From assembly GCA_945903655.1 (NCBI GenBank), contig CAMDOY010000112.1:1-9680 (forward strand): a stretch of DNA of 9,680 bases. Direction: 5' to 3'. Under the pieces are notes generated by a model that had not been told where the DNA came from, did not search any database, and saw nothing but the letters and a program-made list of their open reading frames with translations. The position numbers and the translations under genes are program-made. Origin of the DNA: Rhizobium sp. Q54 (GTDB taxonomy: Bacteria > Pseudomonadota > Alphaproteobacteria > Rhizobiales > Beijerinckiaceae). Positions 6,601 to 9,680 of this stretch are shown here, in pieces (position 1 is the stretch's first letter; each line of letters begins with the position of its first letter).

Positions 6601-7347
6601 GGCACAGGGCCGCAACGCGCCGATAATTTCAACGCGCCCGAGCCAGTGACGCAAGCCGCCGTGCTCTATGTGTTCCGCACCCTCGTGAAGGATCGCATAC
6701 CCCTCAACGCAGGCTGCCTGCGCAACATCAGCATTATCGTGCCCAAGGGCTCCATGCTCTCGCCGCAATATCCCGCCGCCGTGGTGGCGGGCAATGTGGA
6801 GGTCAGCCAGGCCGTCACCGATTGCCTCTATGGGGCGCTGGGTCTGCTGGCGGGCGCGCAGGGCACCATGAACAACCTCACCTTCGGCGATGGCTCCTAC
6901 CAATATTACGAGACCATCTGCTCGGGCGCCCCTGCGGGCGAGGGCTTCCATGGCGCCGACGCCGTCCATACCCACATGACCAACTCGCGCCTCACCGATC
7001 CCGAAGTGCTGGAATTCCGCTATCCCGTGGTGCTTGAGGATTTCCACATCCGCAAGGGCTCAGGCGGGCGCGGGCGCTGGAATGGGGGCGATGGCGTGTC
7101 GCGCACCATCCGCTTCCTGCAGCCCATGGAATGCGCGCTTTTGTCGGGCCACCGGCGCATCCTGCCCTTTGGCGCCAGAGGCGGCGGGCCTGGGCAATTG
7201 GGCGTCAATTCCGTGCGCCGCATCGACGGGCATATCGAACTGCTCGGCGGCAGCGATCAGACCATGATCGGCGCGGGCGAAGCGATTATCGTACAGACGC
7301 CAACAAGCGGCGGCTTTGGGCCGGCGGGAGACAAAGATGCATCTTGA
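3694..7347 (+). CDS. Fused HyuA-HyuB ATP-dependent hydrolase, 5-oxoprolinase (OplA/OPLAH) type
   Basis: This cytoplasmic enzyme belongs to the hydantoinase/oxoprolinase family, which uses ATP to open cyclic amides such as 5-oxoproline. The 1217-residue protein joins both halves in one chain, as in eukaryotic OPLAH and many bacterial oxoprolinases. The A half shows the hydantoinase A N-terminal motif IDRGGTFTD (24-32), MGTTVATNALLER (85-97), the actin-fold nucleotide motif DMGGTSTD (302-309), VAAGGGS (340-346) and GADPGPR (363-369). The B half starts near residue 704 with VMLEIFNNLF and contains NAPYNGGTHLPDI (790-802), SRGHHADIGG (822-831), GNVEVSQ (1033-1039) and the RKGSGGRGRWNGGDG tail. 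The terminal glycine-rich motif reads PTSGGFG, not the PGGGGYG common in the family. ATGs at 3706 and 3739 are alternative starts; none has a strong ribosome binding site. It overlaps the next gene by 11 nt. Wording fits the 5-oxoprolinase branch best, but another lactam, imide or hydantoin is possible. Confidence 0.93.
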   Translation: MTGDMSDQLGVNGANMPGQWNFWIDRGGTFTDVIARLPDGTLASRKLLSENPQAYADAAVQGIRDHMGLTAGQKIPSARIAAIKMGTTVATNALLERKGERTLYVTTRGFADALRIGYQTRADIFALDIQKPEQLYERVVEVAERVLADGSVELAPDLDQVRRDLQAARESGVEACAIAFMHAYRYPAHEQAVARVAREVGFRQVSTSHEVSPLMKLVGRGDTTVADAYLSPVLRRYVDRVAAEFDDAGSGAKLMFMMSSGGLTDANLFQGRDAILSGPAGGVVGCVETAKLAGLSRVIGFDMGGTSTDVSHYDGEFERTLETEVAGVRIRAPMMLIHTVAAGGGSILHADSGRFVVGPDSAGADPGPRSYRRGGPLTVTDANVMVGKLNPAFFPKIFGPGRDQPLDVEAVRQGFAALAAQAGDARPPEEMAEGFIRIAVENMANAIKKISVQRGYDVTHYALQCFGGAGGQHACLVADALGMRTVLIHPLSGLLSAYGMGLADTRAVRQRTVEAPLDETGTQSAEVIVNALGAEALADLAHQIQADAERKLLRRAHVRYAGTDTAMIVDFGTPADMRSAFESAHRTRFGFADEGRALVIEAVSVEAVAPGQGVDEPDLAAVESHPEPSSATRFFSQGEWQNAGVHLRKELTPGARIAGPAVLIEPHQTIVIEPGWVAEITPKDHVVLHREGEVRALTVGAAVEPVMLEIFNNLFMSIAEQMGLVLQNTASSVNIKERLDFSCAIFDRNASLVANAPHIPVHLGSMDKSVESVIRAHGGMMKPGDVYAINAPYNGGTHLPDITVVTPVFDAAGKDILFFVASRGHHADIGGIAPGSMSPRATHIDEEGVYIDGFKLVDEGRFREAETVALLTGARYPVRNVAQNIGDLRAQIAANTRGASELMRMVGSYGIDVVQAYMGHVQDNAAESVARVLATLEDCAFEYEMDQGCFVKVKITVDRAHRRATVDFTGTGPQRADNFNAPEPVTQAAVLYVFRTLVKDRIPLNAGCLRNISIIVPKGSMLSPQYPAAVVAGNVEVSQAVTDCLYGALGLLAGAQGTMNNLTFGDGSYQYYETICSGAPAGEGFHGADAVHTHMTNSRLTDPEVLEFRYPVVLEDFHIRKGSGGRGRWNGGDGVSRTIRFLQPMECALLSGHRRILPFGARGGGPGQLGVNSVRRIDGHIELLGGSDQTMIGAGEAIIVQTPTSGGFGPAGDKDAS
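7326..7330 (+). promoter_or_regulatory. Ribosome binding site selecting the ATG start of the flavoprotein gene
   Basis: GGGAG sits 6 nt before the ATG at 7337, inside the last codons of the hydrolase gene. It supports this start over the in-frame TTG at 7316, which would add seven residues before the FAD-binding motif. Confidence 0.6.
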
Positions 7348-9022
7348 ATCCGACGTTCTGGTGATTGGCGCAGGCGGCGCGGGCATGTATGCCGCGCTTG
7401 AGGCCGCACGCGCCGGCGCCTCCGTGATCCTCGCCGACCGCAGCCTCATCGGCCGTGGCGGCGCCACCGTCATGGCGCAGATGACCGTGGCGGTCGCCCT
7501 TGGCGAGCAGACCCCCGACTCCTGGGAATATCACCTCGCCGACACCCTCGCCGCAGGGCGCGGCCTGTGCAACGAGAGCCTCTCGGCCATGCTCTGCCAG
7601 GACGGCCCCGCGCGCATCCGCGAGATGGACGCGTGGAAAGTGGGCTGGGCGCGAGAGGGCGATCATATCGCGCAGATCCATGCGCCGGGCCATGACCGCG
7701 CGCGCTGCGTCTATGTGGATGTGCTCTCCACCGGCCCCGCCGTGTCGCGCACCCTGCGCACGCAGCTCAACCTCGCCAGCGGCATTCGCCGCATCGGCGA
7801 TCTCGCCATCGTTGACATCGTCGTGCGCGATGGGCGGGCCTGCGGCGCCGTCGCGGTGCATCTGTCCACTGGCGAAACGGTGACGCTGGCTGCCAAATCC
7901 GTGATCATCGCCACGGGCGGGCTCACGCGGCTTTATCGTCGCAACAGCGCCTCCTTCAACATGGGTGGCGATGGCTATGCGCTGGCCCTGCGCGCGGGCG
8001 CTGAGCTCATCGACATGGAGTTCGTGCAGTTCTTCCCCATTGGACATCTCGCGCCGCGCCTCGTGGGCATGGACCCCATCATGTGGGACCCCTTCCGCTA
8101 CAAGCTCGGCGGCAAGCTGCTGAATGGCGAGTTGCAGGAATTCGAAGAGGATTACGCGACGCTGGACGCGCGCAGCGACGGGAAATATGTGCTGACGCGC
8201 GACCGCGCCACCTACGCCATTTCCAAGGAGGTGGAGTCCGGTCGCGGCTCGCCTGCGGGCGGCGCCTATCTCAGCTTCCAGCATGTGCCGGACGCCGAGT
8301 TGCGCCGCGCCTTCGGCCCGGTCATCGACAGGCTGGCGGCGAACGGCATTGATCTGACCAAGCAGCTCGTCGAAGTCGCGCCCATCGCCCATTACCATAT
8401 GGGCGGCGTTCGCGTGGACGAGTGCATGCAGAGCACCATCCCCGGCCTCTACGCCTGCGGCGAGGCCATCGGCGGCGCCAATGGCGCGAATCGCCTTTCG
8501 GGTAACGCCATCACCGAGGCATTCGTGTTCGGCGCGCGCGCGGGGCAAGCTGCGGCGAAGAATGCGGCGTTCGCTTCTTCCCATTGGTCGGATGCGGCGG
8601 CGGCGCCAACCGTCGATCTGCTGCGCAGCGCCGACAAGCGCGACACGCCCAATCTGGCGGTCGCCGTCACCGATCTGCAGGCGCTGATGGCCGACAAGGT
8701 CGGGCCCTTCCGCACGGAAGAAAAACTCGGCGAAGCCATTGTGGAGATCGACCGCATGGCGTCAGAGCTTGGCGCAGCGCCGCCCTCCTCCGGCATGAGC
8801 TTTGATCCCCTGCTGATCGACTGGCTGGACCTGCGCAACATGTTGCAGGTGGCCAAAGCCGTCGCCGTGCCTGCGCTGGCGCGCAAGGAGAGCCGCGGCG
8901 CCCATCAGCGCGACGATCATCCCGGCCTCGAGGAGGCCTGGACCCTCAACCAGATCATCACCCTCAACGGCGGCGAGATTGCGCTGGAACGCGCATCCAT
9001 TCCGAAAAAGGCCAGCGCATGA
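7337..9022 (+). CDS. FAD-dependent oxidoreductase, SdhA/FrdA fold with altered active site
   Basis: This 561-residue flavoprotein has the succinate dehydrogenase/fumarate reductase fold and probably works with the [2Fe-2S] protein encoded next. The N-terminal dinucleotide motif GAGGAG (11-16) binds FAD, and GDGYALALRAGAELIDMEF (starting near 212), HYHMGG (352-357) and NGANRLSGNA are typical of the family. By eye alignment with E. coli SdhA, the histidine that binds FAD covalently (in SHTV) is A43 here, so the cofactor should be non-covalent. The HPTG substrate motif reads FFPIG (232-236), losing the histidine, and the catalytic arginine in RDVVARS is Y293 in RDRATYA. The active-site H352 and the Arg of NRL remain. 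This argues against a succinate or fumarate substrate. The ATG at 7337 has a good ribosome binding site; the gene overlaps its neighbours on both sides (11 nt and 4 nt), indicating translational coupling. No signal peptide or membrane segment is visible. Confidence 0.92.
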   Translation: MHLESDVLVIGAGGAGMYAALEAARAGASVILADRSLIGRGGATVMAQMTVAVALGEQTPDSWEYHLADTLAAGRGLCNESLSAMLCQDGPARIREMDAWKVGWAREGDHIAQIHAPGHDRARCVYVDVLSTGPAVSRTLRTQLNLASGIRRIGDLAIVDIVVRDGRACGAVAVHLSTGETVTLAAKSVIIATGGLTRLYRRNSASFNMGGDGYALALRAGAELIDMEFVQFFPIGHLAPRLVGMDPIMWDPFRYKLGGKLLNGELQEFEEDYATLDARSDGKYVLTRDRATYAISKEVESGRGSPAGGAYLSFQHVPDAELRRAFGPVIDRLAANGIDLTKQLVEVAPIAHYHMGGVRVDECMQSTIPGLYACGEAIGGANGANRLSGNAITEAFVFGARAGQAAAKNAAFASSHWSDAAAAPTVDLLRSADKRDTPNLAVAVTDLQALMADKVGPFRTEEKLGEAIVEIDRMASELGAAPPSSGMSFDPLLIDWLDLRNMLQVAKAVAVPALARKESRGAHQRDDHPGLEEAWTLNQIITLNGGEIALERASIPKKASA

Positions 9023-9354
9023 AGGCGACCCTCCAGATCAAGCGCGGCACGCCCGACACGGCGCCGCATGTGGAAACATTCGAGGTGGATTTCGAGGCGG
9101 GCCAGTCGATCCTCGACGGCTTGCGCGCGGTGCGTCACGACAAGGACCCCACCCTCGCCTTCCGCTTCGCCTGCATCAACGCCAACGCCTGCAAGGAATG
9201 CATGATGCTGATCGACGACAAGATCGATTACGCCTGCACCGTGAAGCTGAAGGAAGGCGTGACGATGCTGGCGCCCCTGCCGAAGAAGGCGCTGGTGCGC
9301 GACCTCGTGACGGAAATCGCCCCGCCAAACGAGCGGTTGCACGGGCGGGGGTGA
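9019..9354 (+). CDS. Small stand-alone [2Fe-2S] protein, SdhB N-terminal (Fer2_3-like) domain
   Basis: This 111-residue protein corresponds to the N-terminal ferredoxin domain of succinate dehydrogenase/fumarate reductase iron-sulfur subunits. It would carry electrons to or from the upstream flavoprotein. It starts with MKATLQIKRG and contains VDFEAGQSILDGL, then four cysteines C52, C58, C61 and C73. The spacing is C-x5-C-x2-C-x11-C; FrdB-type proteins have x4 in the first gap, so there is one extra residue in the cluster loop (CINANACKEC). The usual C-terminal domain with [4Fe-4S] and [3Fe-4S] clusters is absent: the protein ends 38 residues after the last cysteine at a clean TGA, so this looks like a genuine short protein and not a truncation. 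Its ATG overlaps the flavoprotein stop as ATGA, and AAGG at 9008-9011 is a suitable ribosome binding site. No membrane anchor is encoded in the window. Confidence 0.88.
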   Translation: MKATLQIKRGTPDTAPHVETFEVDFEAGQSILDGLRAVRHDKDPTLAFRFACINANACKECMMLIDDKIDYACTVKLKEGVTMLAPLPKKALVRDLVTEIAPPNERLHGRG

Positions 9355-9362
9355 GATGAAGC

Positions 9363-9394
9363 TGCGGCGCTAGCGCAAGATCTCCAGCGCCGCA
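9363..9394. terminator. Inverted repeat at the convergent gene junction
   Basis: TGCGGCGCT (9363-9371) and AGCGCCGCA (9386-9394) form a perfect 9-bp stem around a 14-nt loop, beginning 9 nt after the [2Fe-2S] gene stop and covering the end of the opposing gene. Neither side has a T-tract, so a canonical intrinsic terminator is not supported. The structure could still stall or protect transcripts from both directions. A perfect 10-bp palindrome GCGCTAGCGC (9367-9376) overlaps it and would compete for pairing. Confidence 0.35.
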
Positions 9395-9680
9395 TCGACC
9401 ATGCCCTGATAGCCGGTGCAGCGGCACAGATTACCCGAGAGCGCGGCGCGGATTTCGTCCTCGCCAACCACGCGCCCCGCCGCCTCCCGCTGCAATTCCA
9501 GCAGGGTCATCACCACGCCTGGCGTGCAATAGCCGCATTGCAGCCCATGGTGGCGCGAGAGCGCGGCTTGAATGGGATGCAGCGTTCCATCTGACGCCGC
9601 GACGCTTTCAATGGTCTCGACGCTGCAGCCATCTGCCTGCACCGCGAGCATGAGGCAGGCGCGCGCCGTGGCGCCATTCA
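9370..9680 (-). CDS. Molybdenum hydroxylase small subunit, CoxS/XdhA-type 2x[2Fe-2S] (5' end beyond window)
   Basis: This is the C-terminal 102 residues of an iron-sulfur subunit that passes electrons from a molybdopterin active site in xanthine dehydrogenase-family hydroxylases, enzymes that typically hydroxylate aldehydes or N-heterocycles using water. The frame is open to the right edge, so roughly 50-60 N-terminal residues with the first three cysteines of the plant-type cluster are outside. What remains is the last cysteine of that cluster in ATARACLMLAVQADG, and the complete helical domain with its second cluster: QCGYCTPG and GNLCRCTGYQ (C-x2-C and C-x-C pairs). An internal ATG at 9651 is not the start because family sequence continues upstream of it. 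The TAG stop at 9372-9370 is 15 nt from the stop of the convergent [2Fe-2S] gene. The molybdenum-binding and FAD subunits are not in this window. Confidence 0.9.
   Translation of the reverse strand, partial: NGATARACLMLAVQADGCSVETIESVAASDGTLHPIQAALSRHHGLQCGYCTPGVVMTLLELQREAAGRVVGEDEIRAALSGNLCRCTGYQGMVDAALEILR

Noticed and set aside
5263..7047. 594-codon antisense ORF across the hydrolase gene
   Set aside because: Composition is dominated by His, Gly, Ala, Arg and Asp, as expected from the reverse complement of a GC-rich gene; no domain is recognisable and it lies wholly within a well-supported gene.
7316..7336. TTG start adding seven residues to the flavoprotein
   Set aside because: The ATG at 7337 has a well-spaced GGGAG, and family proteins start just before the FAD motif.
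7286..8584. 432-codon antisense ORF across the flavoprotein gene
   Set aside because: Same kind of reverse-complement shadow, fully covered by a gene with clear FAD-binding motifs.
7337..9354. Succinate dehydrogenase/fumarate reductase (SdhAB) assignment
   Set aside because: Key flavoprotein residues are replaced and the iron-sulfur partner lacks its second domain; no membrane anchor subunit is present. Only the fold is supported.
9651..9651. ATG at 9651 as the start of the molybdenum hydroxylase small subunit
   Set aside because: Family sequence with the fourth ligand cysteine of the first cluster continues in frame upstream to the window edge, so the true start is outside.

Overview
The window is GC-rich with strong GC preference at third codon positions, dense overlapping genes and tau/ssu-type ABC transport next to oxoprolinase-type hydrolysis. 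This suggests a proteobacterium, most likely an alphaproteobacterium such as a member of the Hyphomicrobiales. That placement is inferred from style and protein resemblance, because no rRNA or other marker gene is present. The window reads as a catabolic or accessory region, not core housekeeping.

Layout. Minus strand, read from right to left (3340 down to 1): a secreted substrate-binding protein, an ABC permease, an ABC ATPase and, after a structured 95-nt gap, a TauD/TfdA-type Fe(II)/2-oxoglutarate dioxygenase that runs off the left edge. A 353-nt AT-richer divergent intergenic region (3341-3693) holds candidate promoters and several dyads. Plus strand (3694-9354): three overlapping genes encode a 1217-residue fused HyuA-HyuB protein of the ATP-dependent 5-oxoprolinase type, a 561-residue flavoprotein of the succinate dehydrogenase/fumarate reductase fold, and a 111-residue stand-alone [2Fe-2S] protein. 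At the right edge, convergent and only 15 nt away, lies the C-terminal part of a CoxS-type two-cluster [2Fe-2S] subunit of a molybdenum hydroxylase. A 9-bp inverted repeat sits at that junction.

How the genes may work together (inference): the ABC system imports a small organic compound. The dioxygenase and the molybdenum hydroxylase could hydroxylate it, the oxoprolinase-like enzyme could open a lactam, imide or hydantoin-type ring using ATP, and the flavoprotein with its small ferredoxin-like partner could carry out a reduction or dehydrogenation step. No gene fixes the substrate. Taurine and 5-oxoproline are the default family names, not demonstrated substrates.

The most unusual features are the flavoprotein and its partner. 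The flavoprotein appears to lack the covalent-FAD histidine, the HPTG histidine and the catalytic arginine of true succinate dehydrogenases. Its iron-sulfur partner has no C-terminal [4Fe-4S]/[3Fe-4S] domain and spaces its first two cysteines C-x5-C instead of the usual C-x4-C. No tRNA, rRNA, CRISPR array, insertion sequence or transcriptional regulator gene was seen.
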